The translations under genes were made by a program, and so were the position numbers. DNA of 54,962 nt from positions 1-54,962 of the forward strand of contig NZ_CANDOB010000007.1 in NCBI RefSeq assembly GCF_947387515.1, given 5' to 3'. The notes under the pieces are model-generated. The model saw nothing but the letters and a program-made list of their open reading frames with translations, was not told the DNA's origin and ran no database searches. Positions 33,205 to 42,005 of this stretch are shown here, one piece after another; position 1 is the stretch's first letter, and the number at the start of each line of letters is the position of its first letter. Origin of the DNA: Alkalihalobacillus sp. CinArs1. GTDB taxonomy: Bacteria > Bacillota > Bacilli > Bacillales > Guptibacillaceae.

Positions 33205-33717
33205 ATGGAAAAAAGATACATCAGAGAAACGCTTGTGGTAAAAACGAGCCACGTGTTCCCAGAAGCGACAAACAATCACAACACACTATTCGGTGGTCAG
33301 TTGATGCGTGATATCGATGACCTTGCGTCTATTGCAGCTATGAGACTTTGCAGAAGTGAAGTGGTAACAGCCTCGACCGACTCTGTTGATTTCCTACATC
33401 CCATTACACCCGATGACTCCGTCTGTCTAGAGGCTTATGTTTCTTATACCGGAAAATCCTCGATGGAGGTTTTTGTGAAGGTGATTGCGGAACACCTTTT
33501 GTCAGGAGAAAGAAAAATTGCTGCTACTGCGTTTTTGACATTTGTTGCTCTTGATGAAAATAAGCGTCCTTTAGAAGTACCGCAGATTATCCCTGAAACA
33601 GAAGAAGAAAAAAATCTTCATAACACCGCTCCCGCACGAGCTGAAAAAAGACGAGAACATCGTCAGGCAAGTAAAGAACTTGCTGGACTATTAACAACAA
33701 AACGGCCTTGGGAATAA
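33205..33717 (+). CDS. acyl-CoA thioesterase, hot-dog fold (YkhA-like)
   Basis: The 170-residue protein starts with the family hallmark ETLVVKTSHVFPEATNNHNTLFGGQLM, followed by DDLASIAAMRLCR and VTASTDSVDFLHP. It matches B. subtilis YkhA (about 175 aa) and related hexameric acyl-CoA hydrolases. Confidence 0.92.
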   Translation: MEKRYIRETLVVKTSHVFPEATNNHNTLFGGQLMRDIDDLASIAAMRLCRSEVVTASTDSVDFLHPITPDDSVCLEAYVSYTGKSSMEVFVKVIAEHLLSGERKIAATAFLTFVALDENKRPLEVPQIIPETEEEKNLHNTAPARAEKRREHRQASKELAGLLTTKRPWE

Positions 33718-33750
33718 AAAAAACGACGTCCTAATTGGACGTCGTTTTTA
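33717..33750. terminator. bidirectional terminator between convergent genes
   Basis: AAAACGACGTCC-TAATT-GGACGTCGTTTT with T-runs on both strands, serving the thioesterase (+) and YisL-like (-) genes. Confidence 0.9.
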
Positions 33751-33752
33751 GG

Positions 33753-34100
33753 TTAGAAGCTTATTACATCATATCCGATCAAGAGTACGATAAGAAGCAA
33801 TACTACAAATAGAATCCATTGTGTTTTGGTGGATTCTGACCGCTTTCGTTTCCCTACGATGATCTCCATCACTCCGATTAGAGCGATCGCAACGATTCCT
33901 TTGAAAATATAGAGAATTGGAAATGACCCCATTGTAAATTGTAGAACGATCATTCCTGCACCAGAAATAATCATTATGAGATAAAAGAGTCTTTGGATCA
34001 TAATTGAAATGTTCTGCTTGTAGGCAAAAAAGCTAACGAATAGCAAAAGCACAAGAATTGCCCATGAACCTGCGTGAGACTGATAAAAAATATTGTACAT
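33753..34100 (-). CDS. YisL/UPF0344 family membrane protein
   Basis: A 115-residue protein with four transmembrane helices, beginning MYNIFYQSHAGSW, as in B. subtilis YisL (118 aa). Function unknown. ATG at 34100 follows GGAAGGGG by 8 bases. Confidence 0.83.
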   Translation of the reverse strand: MYNIFYQSHAGSWAILVLLLFVSFFAYKQNISIMIQRLFYLIMIISGAGMIVLQFTMGSFPILYIFKGIVAIALIGVMEIIVGKRKRSESTKTQWILFVVLLLIVLLIGYDVISF

Positions 34101-34224
34101 GATGTGTTCCCCTTCCCATCCTTTATGGATCATGACATAAGTGTCATATCCTAATAGTAGAATTGTATAACCAACGACACAAGCCCCTAATGTGAAAAGG
34201 GTACAAATTTTTCATTTCTTATAA

Positions 34225-34255
34225 TTTAAAAACCCCTAGCACGTGACCAGGGGTT
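34225..34255 (-). terminator. terminator of the P-type ATPase gene
   Basis: On the minus strand AACCCCT pairs with AGGGGTT over an 11-base loop followed by TTTAAATT. Confidence 0.75.
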
Positions 34256-34260
34256 TCCGT

Positions 34261-36363
34261 TTATGAATGCTGTAGCTCTGGGTAAGGCTTTCCATCAGAT
34301 TTCTTTTCTTTCTTGTTCCATAGAATGGTTAAACTAATCAATGTGACAAGTATGGTTGCACCCATATCTGATAAAATAGCGATCCAGAGCGTAAGGAGAC
34401 CAGGAATCGTTAAGAGCAATGCAACAAGCTTTAAGCCAAGAGCTAAAGCGATATTGAACCGGATGGTACGATTGACTCGCTTTGCAATTCCGATTGCTTC
34501 AGGTAACTTCCCGAGGTGATCTTGCATCAGCACGATGTCTGCTGTTTCAATCGCACTATCGGTCCCTTTCCCCATAGCAATGCCTAAGTTAGCTGTCGCT
34601 AGAGCAGGAGCATCGTTAATACCATCTCCAACCATCGCAACGTTACCGTTCTTTGTTAGCTCCTTTACTTTCTCTACTTTATCTTCAGGCATCAAACCTG
34701 CATAGTAAGAACGCACGCCAACTCGTTTTGTAACCTTCTCTGCCGTCTTTTGATGATCACCAGTCAGCATGACAGTATTTTTTATTCCTATAGAATGAAG
34801 CGCACTCATCACTGATTCGCTTTCTTCTCTAATCTCATCTGAAATCCCGAACATCCCTAAGATGGTTGTATCATCTGCAACCAGCACTAAGGTTAACCCG
34901 TCTTCCTTCATAGACGTGATTAGAGACTGAACACTCTCATCGATAGCTGCCCCCTCCACACTCTTCTCATTTCCAATTCGATAACGTTTCCCATCGATCT
35001 TTGCCATGATCCCTTGACCTGCAACTGCTTCGAGTTCTTCTGCTTCTTTTTCTCGATAAGGGAACTCACTCACCTTATTCATGATCGCTTTTGCTAAAGG
35101 ATGCGAAGAATGCTTTTCGATGGCTGCAGCAACCGTGAGGAAGTTTGTGTGATCAAATGTCTCAACTCTTTCAACATATGGTGTTCCCTTCGTCAGCGTC
35201 CCCGTTTTATCAAACGCTAACGTATCAATCATGCCAAGCTGCTCCAAATGAACGGACCCTTTTATAAGAATGCCATTTCGAGCATTTCTCGTTATTCCAG
35301 ATATGTTTGCGATAGGAGAAGATAAGATCAATGCACACGGGCACCCAACAATTAATACGGCTAATCCTTGATAGAACCACTCGCCAAAACTTGCATTGAA
35401 GAAAACGGGTGGAACAATCATGACAAGTGCTGAAATGATCATGATCAACGGGGTATAGTATTTAGAAAAACGATTAATAAATTGTTCTGTCGGCGTCTTC
35501 GTTTCCTGAGCTTCTTCTACAAGATGAAGAATCTTCGCAAGAGAGGAATCTTTGTACGCCTTTGTAATTCTAATTCGTAGAACACCTTCATTGTTAATAC
35601 TTCCTCCGAATACACTTTCTCCAACGGCTTTTTCAACGGGCATGGCCTCTCCTGTAATCGCTGCTTCATTGACCGAGCTGTTTCCAGTTTCGATCACACC
35701 ATCAGAGGGAATCTTTTCACCTGACCTCACGAGTACCAAGTCATTTACACTTAGATTAGAAATCGGAATTGTTTCTTCTGAGCCGTTACGAATGATAACT
35801 GCCTCTTTTGGGGCGATTTTAAGAAGTGAAGCCATCGATTTTCTAGCTTTTTGCATGCCTAATCCTTCTAAGTATTCGTTTAAACCAAACAGAATGGCAA
35901 CGAGGGTACCCTCTCTCCATTCTCCAATCGCAACCGCACCGACCAATGCGATCGTCATCAAGGTTTCTATATTAAATTTCAATCGAACAAGGTTTTTTAA
36001 CCCTTTAATAAATGTTTGATAACCACTTAGTATAATTGCGGTAATGTAAAATGGTACAGCTGTAAAACTAGTCATTCCATCCACTAGAAGTGCAAGAATA
36101 AACACACCAGTAGCAATTCCAAGATAGACTTTAATCGATGATGGATGGCTGTGACCATGCTCATCTTCTTCAGTTAGTAACGAAGCATTATCGGTTGCTA
36201 AAATCTTTTTCACCTTTTTGAGATCGATCTTCTCATCAAGTTGAATCTTTCCCGAGTTGTACTGAATTTGAGCCGATTTTCCGTAATCTAATTTTTGAAT
36301 TTGTTGCTCCATATCTGAAGCACAATTTGGGCACGATAAGCCTTTTAAGCGATACTCTTTCAT
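34261..36363 (-). CDS. heavy-metal P1B-type ATPase (Zn/Cd/Co efflux)
   Basis: A 700-residue metal pump: an N-terminal metal-binding HMA domain with C11-P-N-C14, a His-rich stretch near residue 70 (HGHSH), eight membrane helices, the C-P-C membrane motif in VGCPCALILSSP, the phosphorylated Asp in DKTGTLTKG, the HP motif in SSHPLAKA and the hinge GDGINDAPALA. The CPC with this architecture fits CadA/ZntA-type Zn/Cd export. ATG at 36363 is chosen (GAGGAG 11 bases upstream); the frame opens at a GTG 4 codons before. An ArsR-type palindrome covers its promoter. Confidence 0.93.
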   Translation of the reverse strand: MKEYRLKGLSCPNCASDMEQQIQKLDYGKSAQIQYNSGKIQLDEKIDLKKVKKILATDNASLLTEEDEHGHSHPSSIKVYLGIATGVFILALLVDGMTSFTAVPFYITAIILSGYQTFIKGLKNLVRLKFNIETLMTIALVGAVAIGEWREGTLVAILFGLNEYLEGLGMQKARKSMASLLKIAPKEAVIIRNGSEETIPISNLSVNDLVLVRSGEKIPSDGVIETGNSSVNEAAITGEAMPVEKAVGESVFGGSINNEGVLRIRITKAYKDSSLAKILHLVEEAQETKTPTEQFINRFSKYYTPLIMIISALVMIVPPVFFNASFGEWFYQGLAVLIVGCPCALILSSPIANISGITRNARNGILIKGSVHLEQLGMIDTLAFDKTGTLTKGTPYVERVETFDHTNFLTVAAAIEKHSSHPLAKAIMNKVSEFPYREKEAEELEAVAGQGIMAKIDGKRYRIGNEKSVEGAAIDESVQSLITSMKEDGLTLVLVADDTTILGMFGISDEIREESESVMSALHSIGIKNTVMLTGDHQKTAEKVTKRVGVRSYYAGLMPEDKVEKVKELTKNGNVAMVGDGINDAPALATANLGIAMGKGTDSAIETADIVLMQDHLGKLPEAIGIAKRVNRTIRFNIALALGLKLVALLLTIPGLLTLWIAILSDMGATILVTLISLTILWNKKEKKSDGKPYPELQHS

Positions 36364-36398
36364 CTCGCTTTCCACTCCTCTATTAGGAACCTTATGTC

Positions 36399-36432
36399 AT
36401 TATATTCTATATATGAGCATGTGTTCATATAT
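36399..36432 (-). promoter_or_regulatory. metal-responsive (ArsR/SmtB-type) operator and promoter of the P-type ATPase gene
   Basis: The 24-bp imperfect palindrome at 36409-36432 (ATATATGAGCAT/GTGTTCATATAT, 10 of 12 symmetric) has the form of CzrA/CadC operators. It covers the -35 TGAACA (36422-36427); the -10 TATAAT is at 36399-36404, spacing 17. No ArsR-family gene lies in the window, so the regulator acts in trans. Confidence 0.75.
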
Positions 36433-36467
36433 GATGTTTATAATTTTACTGATTCTTTTGCGATTTG

Positions 36468-37184
36468 TCAAAAAAGTTTATGAACGATCTTCATATATGT
36501 AACGATTATAAGTATGCCCATTGAGATATATAAAAATAAAGTTCTGAGGAAGACACGTCCTTTTACCTTTAAAATGATCTCGTACCAAGCCACATAAGAA
36601 AGTGACCCGATTGCAACACCTGTAAGAAATCCGTTAACGGTATAAGAAGGCGCAACATGTGTACCAAGAGCTGCAGATAAAACCAACGCGAAGGAAATCA
36701 ATGCAGCTGCTAAGATCGAATACCTACTCTTTAATCCTGAAATAGCCATGAACAAAACTAATGCGACACCTTCAGGGATATGATGAATGAAGAGTGCTAA
36801 CAGTAACACCCCTCCGAATTCCCCTCCATCTCCATTGATACCAATCGCAACTCCAACTGGAATACTATGTGAAAGGAGAGCAAATACAAATGCAATAACA
36901 GGCACATATTTATTATGTACAAGCCGATTATGAAAGCTTGCTTCAATCAATACGAACAATAAGAAAGACAACAATGCCCCTAAAAGAATGCCCATCGGCT
37001 CAAATGAATGCATGCTTTCAGGAATCAATTCAAATACGATGACCCCGATCAGCATGCCACCACACAGTAAATAAAGTTCTTCCATTCTATGTGAATAATG
37101 ACGATACGCTCCTCTGCCTACAGCTGCTCCAACAAGTAAACCACTGATGCCAACAAGGAAAAGGTTCGTTAATAAGGAAAACAT
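36468..37184 (-). CDS. ZIP family metal transporter
   Basis: A 238-residue membrane protein with about eight helices and the ZIP signature in helices 4-5: HSIPVGVAIG and HHIPEGVALVL, whose His and Glu bind the metal. It would move divalent metals into the cytoplasm. ATG at 37184 follows AGGAGG by 7 bases. It is transcribed toward the metal pump but separated from it by the operator region. Confidence 0.88.
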   Translation of the reverse strand: MFSLLTNLFLVGISGLLVGAAVGRGAYRHYSHRMEELYLLCGGMLIGVIVFELIPESMHSFEPMGILLGALLSFLLFVLIEASFHNRLVHNKYVPVIAFVFALLSHSIPVGVAIGINGDGGEFGGVLLLALFIHHIPEGVALVLFMAISGLKSRYSILAAALISFALVLSAALGTHVAPSYTVNGFLTGVAIGSLSYVAWYEIILKVKGRVFLRTLFLYISMGILIIVTYMKIVHKLF

Positions 37185-37242
37185 CAATCTGCCTCCTTTT
37201 TATAGGGCAAGCTCATACCACGTCCACTAAAATATATGAGCA

Positions 37243-37276
37243 AAATAAAAAAACAGAAGAATAACCCTTCTTCTGT
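37243..37276 (-). terminator. terminator of the amidinotransferase-family gene
   Basis: On the minus strand ACAGAAGAA-GGGTTA-TTCTTCTGT followed by TTTTTTTATTTT. Confidence 0.9.
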
Positions 37277-37277
37277 C

Positions 37278-38219
37278 TTATCGTCTTTCGATCGGTAGCG
37301 TCATACAGCGAATACCGCCCCCACCTTTTTCGAGTTCACCTACATTTACTTCTACTAATTTCATCTTTTTTAACTTTGGGTGGCTTTTAAAGATTTTCTT
37401 GTTAGCTTTTGTACTGATCAAGAGTGTTTCTGGATTTAGATTCAAGAAGTTAATATCAGCTAACGTATGGGTGATTTCATCCGTCCAGACAACTTCACAT
37501 CCGTGACGATTTAAAAACGCTTCCACCATCATGTACTTAGACGACCCTTGTAACAAGACTTTCACAGGAAAAAATCTCATGTAGCTCTTAGCAAGATATA
37601 CATCTGGTCCCACTGCGTTGCAATTCATATCCAAGTGAAGCGTATCTGCTCTTCTTGGCAGATCGATGACGCCAATTTCTGAAAAACCTGCTGCGAAGAC
37701 CTGCTCTTTGATCGCTTCGATGCTATCGATACTTGTCCGCACTCCAGAATTAATGAATACAGCATCTTTATTTACAATCATCACATCTCCAAATTCTAAT
37801 GCTTTACAATCGTTGTTTCCTGTGATGGAAAATGTATTTTCATCGAACCATTGTTGGAAGAGTAGGTGTGATGTAACGTATTCCGGCTTCCTCATCGTCG
37901 TACCAGCCTCACCTGGTACGATATGATTACCAAAGACGCAGGCAAGGTCTCGCACAAAGACTCGATTGATCAACTGCTTATGAAAAGCTAGATCTTCTGG
38001 TGATAAAAATGCATCATACTTCACTACATTGACTCCAGAATCTCTTAGCCCACTTACCATGTTTTCGTGATGTTCACATGCCTTCTCATGGTTAACAGGA
38101 GCTTCCCACTGAACATAAGAAGCTATTTTCTTATCTGGCACATCGAGACAAGTTGGGGAACAAACGATGACACTTTTTAACTCGCTATATTCATTCCAAC
38201 AATTTGGGGATAAATTCAT
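37278..38219 (-). CDS. amidinotransferase / dimethylarginine dimethylaminohydrolase family protein
   Basis: The 313-residue protein has a guanidine-modifying pentein fold: FVRDLACVFGNHIV near residue 88, the catalytic His in TLHLDMNCN and the catalytic Cys in GGGGIRCMTLPI near the C-terminus. Relatives hydrolyse or transfer amidino groups (arginine, dimethylarginine, agmatine analogues). The exact substrate is not readable. AAAAGGAG precedes the ATG. Confidence 0.87.
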   Translation of the reverse strand: MNLSPNCWNEYSELKSVIVCSPTCLDVPDKKIASYVQWEAPVNHEKACEHHENMVSGLRDSGVNVVKYDAFLSPEDLAFHKQLINRVFVRDLACVFGNHIVPGEAGTTMRKPEYVTSHLLFQQWFDENTFSITGNNDCKALEFGDVMIVNKDAVFINSGVRTSIDSIEAIKEQVFAAGFSEIGVIDLPRRADTLHLDMNCNAVGPDVYLAKSYMRFFPVKVLLQGSSKYMMVEAFLNRHGCEVVWTDEITHTLADINFLNLNPETLLISTKANKKIFKSHPKLKKMKLVEVNVGELEKGGGGIRCMTLPIERR

Positions 38220-38358
38220 AATAAAGCAAACTCCTTTTAAAAGATTTACTTTATTACTATCTCCTCACCATATAAAACCATCCCAAAACGGTTAAGAACA
38301 CATATTCCATTGCTTTCCTTCTCACACTAAGACTAACTATGAACGGGGAGAATGGGTC

Positions 38359-39669
38359 ATGAGAAAAACTACAAAATCTGAAAATCTTCAATGGTGGCAG
38401 CTTTCTTTGATCGGCGTCGGATGCATTATCGGAACAGGTTATTTCCTTGGTTCTAGTATTGCGATTCAGAAAGCAGATAATGCCATCTTGATCGCATACG
38501 CAATCGCAGGGCTAGGGACATGGTTTGTCTTTCAGGCCCTTGCGAAATTAACCGCTCACCACCCTGTTAAAGGTTCATTCCGTACCTATGCGAAACATGC
38601 ATTTGGAGATTGGGCAGGATTTAGTAACGGGTGGGTATACTGGTCATCTGAAATGCTGATCATGGGTAGTCAGTTAACGGCTCTCTCGATCTTTGCACAG
38701 TACTGGTTTCCGAATACTCCGCTATGGATTTTCGCAACGATCTTTGCCATCGCCGGGCTTTCAATCATCCTCATGGGCGTTCACAAAGTCGAACAACTGG
38801 AAAATGTATTTGGAATTATGAAAGTAGCAGCGATCGCCATGTTTCTCATCATTTCGATCGCAGTCATAAGCGGGCTGATCAATCCCCTTGAACGAGCAAC
38901 TCCTTCCTCTTCTCCGCTGACTGACTTATTCCCACAAAGCGGGATTGGGTTATGGACCGCTCTTCTTTATGCGTTTTATGCCTTTGGTGGAATTGAAATT
39001 ATGGGACTCATGGCTGAACACTTAAAAAACCCTAAAGATGCACAGAAATCCGGAAATATCATGTTACTCGTGCTAACTTCCCTCTACCTATTATCATTTT
39101 ATTTTGTATTAAAACTGACTTCATCCTCTGCGATCACGCCAGATGAGAGTCCTTTTCTAACGGTATTAATCTCATATAAACTTCCTGTTTTCGTCCCGCA
39201 CATCTTTAATAGCATCCTCATCATCGCAGGATTCTCAACGATGGTAGCTTCTCTTTATGCTGTTACGACGATGCTCTTGACACTTGCGGAAGAAGGAGAC
39301 GCACCGAAGCTTTTTGCGCAAAGTGAGAAGGAGAAAGTTCCCCTTCCCGCTTTCATTCTCACGTGTATCGTAGTTGCGATCTCGATCATCATCGCGCTTT
39401 TAGTACCCGGAAAGATTTTCGAATATTTTACCACTGCTGCTGGACTTATGCTTTTATACAACTGGATGTTTATTTTGTTGTCTTTTCGAAAGCTTATGGA
39501 TCAATCGTTAAAAAGCACGATCGGTATATGGGTTGCTTTTACATTGATTGCCTTCGCAATCACCGGCACATTGTTCGATAAGGTTAGCAGGCCTGGTTTC
39601 TTTGTAAGTATTGGATTTATTGTACTCATCGCGTTAGCGACTGTCATTAAACTAAAAAGAAAGCATTAA
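38359..39669 (+). CDS. amino acid permease (APC superfamily)
   Basis: A 436-residue transporter with about 12 membrane helices. The APC signature GVGCIIGTGYFLGSS lies in the first helix (about 17-31) and FGGIEIMGLMAEHLKNP near 211. Substrate not predictable. Divergent from the amidinotransferase-family gene; its stop codon overlaps the stop of the next, convergent gene within TTAA. Confidence 0.88.
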   Translation: MRKTTKSENLQWWQLSLIGVGCIIGTGYFLGSSIAIQKADNAILIAYAIAGLGTWFVFQALAKLTAHHPVKGSFRTYAKHAFGDWAGFSNGWVYWSSEMLIMGSQLTALSIFAQYWFPNTPLWIFATIFAIAGLSIILMGVHKVEQLENVFGIMKVAAIAMFLIISIAVISGLINPLERATPSSSPLTDLFPQSGIGLWTALLYAFYAFGGIEIMGLMAEHLKNPKDAQKSGNIMLLVLTSLYLLSFYFVLKLTSSSAITPDESPFLTVLISYKLPVFVPHIFNSILIIAGFSTMVASLYAVTTMLLTLAEEGDAPKLFAQSEKEKVPLPAFILTCIVVAISIIIALLVPGKIFEYFTTAAGLMLLYNWMFILLSFRKLMDQSLKSTIGIWVAFTLIAFAITGTLFDKVSRPGFFVSIGFIVLIALATVIKLKRKH

Positions 39670-40415
39670 GGATGCAAGTTCTTTATCTTGTTCTTCATTG
39701 CCATGAAAGGACACTTAGATAGAGTCGTGTCTTCCTCATCGAGAAAATACTGCTTCCATTCATAATTATCTTGCTGTCCATACCACTTTAAAGCAGGGTG
39801 AGGCTTCTTGCCATCGTATTTAACCAGCCTGTTTCTGATGACCTTCTTTAACTTTTGCCCGAGAGATGTTGAAGCATTGATTTCTTCGAAAACCCACCTC
39901 GGTTGGAAAGCAAGCATAAAATAAGGAAAGCTTCGACTCTTTCGCACGCGATGAGCGGGTGTCGCACAAAATACAAAATAGGGTTCACCGTCAAAACAAA
40001 ACTCCCATGCCTGGTTATGTGGGTCTGTCGGTATGTCTTCAGGCCATGGTTTTTCGTCTAGTTGATGGACGTCGTTTAATAACGTCCAAAACGTATCCTG
40101 ATAATCCTCAATACTCTTGCCATCTTGATGATCAGCCTCAAAGAACACGACTAAAGAAGCGTACTTCCCTGTTTCCCGTGAAATTTCCCCATACTCCTTT
40201 AAAATGGCCGCAAGTTGCCTAGAAGCATGCTCTTCCCATGGAGGATCCGCAAACCCAAACCTGAGAGAGTTATCGATAAAGCCCATTTTCCCAGGAACAC
40301 ATGGATAGGGTTCAGATTCATTGCACATCATATCTGAAAATTGTTGGTAGGCTAACACATTCCAACCCTCCAACGCTTCACTATTCTCATCTATCATACT
40401 CTTTGTAAATAACAT
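39666..40415 (-). CDS. YqcI/YcgG family protein (FPC/CPF motif)
   Basis: A 249-residue protein with YPCVPGKMGF near the N-terminus (position of the FPC motif) and KCPFMA near the C-terminus (CPF), which define the family. Function unknown; heme or metal binding by the two Cys motifs is possible. ATG at 40415 follows GGGAGGG by 6 bases. The B. subtilis neighbours ycgF and ycgG have the same pairing with a LysE-type exporter. Confidence 0.85.
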   Translation of the reverse strand: MLFTKSMIDENSEALEGWNVLAYQQFSDMMCNESEPYPCVPGKMGFIDNSLRFGFADPPWEEHASRQLAAILKEYGEISRETGKYASLVVFFEADHQDGKSIEDYQDTFWTLLNDVHQLDEKPWPEDIPTDPHNQAWEFCFDGEPYFVFCATPAHRVRKSRSFPYFMLAFQPRWVFEEINASTSLGQKLKKVIRNRLVKYDGKKPHPALKWYGQQDNYEWKQYFLDEEDTTLSKCPFMAMKNKIKNLHP

Positions 40416-40477
40416 CAACATCCCTCCCAATAGCTACACACGGTATCCTATTGAGAGAATGTTCATTAGGTGTCTGT

Positions 40478-41104
40478 CTAACTAAGGAGCATAGTCATCG
40501 CTTGCTTTCCAAAATACAATCCAAATGCAATAAGCACGATTCCCGAGAGAATCGATATCATCCGAAGCATAGAAGGGTTTAGGAGCCTTCTTGCCCCTGA
40601 TGCAATACTCGCCATTGTTAAATCCCATATTGTGATTCCAATAAAGATACCCGTGCTATAGATCAAGAAATGATAAGTGCCTAAGTTATTTGCGTTCTGA
40701 GCAAGGATGGATCCGTAAATACCTAGCCAGAATAAGATGTTCAATGGGTTTGAAAAGGCCATAAAGAACCCTGTTCGAAAAGACTTCCCCTTCGTTTCAC
40801 TCTTTGTGCCACTCCTATTCTTTTGAACTCTCGACTTCACAATGCTTTCAACACCTGTATAACTTAACACGAAGAATCCAAACAGCCAGAGGAACGTTTT
40901 CATAAATGGAGAATCCACAATATGTCCGATCCCTATGTAAATCAGCAGCATGAAGATTGCATCTGCAACCATCGCACCTATTCCAACAAACCACGCATTC
41001 AAAAAACCATACCGAATTCCTTTGTCCATCTGTGCAGCATTAATCGGACCTACAGGCGCAGATAGTGATAAACCTAACAAGATATAACTAAAATAAATGC
41101 TCAT
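40478..41104 (-). CDS. LysE/RhtB family amino acid exporter (YcgF-like)
   Basis: A 208-residue membrane protein with six helices and the LysE motif GLSLSAPVGPINAAQM near the N-terminus and FSNPLNILFWLG in the fourth helix. It exports amino acids or derivatives. GGAGGGG precedes the ATG; 62 bases separate it from the YcgG-like gene, so they are probably co-transcribed. Confidence 0.9.
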   Translation of the reverse strand: MSIYFSYILLGLSLSAPVGPINAAQMDKGIRYGFLNAWFVGIGAMVADAIFMLLIYIGIGHIVDSPFMKTFLWLFGFFVLSYTGVESIVKSRVQKNRSGTKSETKGKSFRTGFFMAFSNPLNILFWLGIYGSILAQNANNLGTYHFLIYSTGIFIGITIWDLTMASIASGARRLLNPSMLRMISILSGIVLIAFGLYFGKQAMTMLLS

Positions 41105-41241
41105 CTCCGTCCCCTCCTTCGTAACATCCTATTCAAGCATGTCCAGAAGTATTAAAGAGAAAGAGGTATTTTATAAAGACTTCGTTATAAACATTGTTAA
41201 ACGAACATGATTGTTGGAATTCAATATGTTATTTCATTTTT

Positions 41242-41270
41242 AAAAACGCGCGTATCATAATGACACGCGC
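41242..41270 (-). terminator. terminator of the GTPase-S14-112aa unit
   Basis: On the minus strand GCGCGTGTCA-TTA-TGATACGCGC (10 bp with one G-T) followed by GTTTTTA. The rest of the 260-base gap to the exporter gene holds nothing else I recognise. Confidence 0.85.
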
Positions 41271-41364
41271 AAAAACGTTCGATAGCTATTTGGTTATTCA
41301 CCTTTTGCACAAGCATTAACTGGGCACTCGTCAAAAGTGTTCAATTTGTCATTCGCTGTACATA

Positions 41365-41703
41365 TTAAATGTATAGCATAAACTTTTTTCGATTAGAGTG
41401 ATAGGAAGGAACTTCCAACCATTTTTTCGTGATGATTTTTTCCTCCACCTGATTAGAGAGATAGACTTCTACCTGCTGCATGATTTTCCTTACTTTTGAT
41501 GGGTTCATATGAAAGAATGCCCCTGCTTCATGATAAGGACTATGCTTTTGAAGCAGATTTAAATAAGCGCCAGGGGAATCACTTTTGGAGATAAGGGATG
41601 TTTCCAATTTATCAATCCACTCATACAGCTCTCTTTCTTGCCTAGGGAGTTTAGCTATAGCATCCCTAACAATAATCCTAAGCAGATGCTCGTTTACTCT
41701 CAC
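41365..41703 (-). CDS. hypothetical protein at the end of a Zur-type operon
   Basis: A 112-residue soluble, probably helical protein that I do not recognise. It has no cysteine. Residues 14-30 (DAIAKLPRQERELYEWI) resemble the start of a sigma region 4, and AFFHMNPSKVRKIMQQV around 61-78 looks like a helix-turn-helix. Translation starts at GTG. It lies 17 bases after the zinc-free rpsN gene and before the operon terminator, so it should be expressed under zinc limitation. Confidence 0.65.
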   Translation of the reverse strand: MRVNEHLLRIIVRDAIAKLPRQERELYEWIDKLETSLISKSDSPGAYLNLLQKHSPYHEAGAFFHMNPSKVRKIMQQVEVYLSNQVEEKIITKKWLEVPSYHSNRKKFMLYI

Positions 41704-41720
41704 CTCTCTTCACCCGCCTT

Positions 41721-41990
41721 TTACCAGCTAGATTTTTTCACTCCAGGAATCTGCCCTTTGTGCGCATACTCCCTAAATGCGATCCGCGACATTTTGAACT
41801 TTCTAAGATGAGCTTTCGGTCTTCCTGTTACTTCACAGCGGTTGGTTAAGCGCGTTGGTGAAGAATCGCGCGGAAGCTTACGAAGAGCCTCATAGTCCCC
41901 CTTTGCTTTTAATTCCTTTCTGAGCTCCGCATACTTCTGAACAAGCTCCTGACGCTTCTTTTCTTTTGCGACTTTTGATTTCTTCGCCAT
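41721..41990 (-). CDS. rpsN: 30S ribosomal protein S14, zinc-independent paralog
   Basis: An 89-residue S14 of the long, C-minus type (B. subtilis RpsNB/YhzA, 89 aa). It has only one cysteine (Cys52) and so lacks the Cys4 zinc site of the essential short S14. In B. subtilis this form is Zur-repressed and replaces zinc-containing S14 during zinc starvation. It follows the COG0523 GTPase by 15 bases. Confidence 0.95.
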   Translation of the reverse strand: MAKKSKVAKEKKRQELVQKYAELRKELKAKGDYEALRKLPRDSSPTRLTNRCEVTGRPKAHLRKFKMSRIAFREYAHKGQIPGVKKSSW

Positions 41991-42005
41991 ATTTATCTTC
42001 CTTTC

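Noticed and set aside
35552-36019. 155-codon plus-strand ORF
   Set aside because: Antisense to the P-type ATPase gene whose motifs are intact; no start signals.
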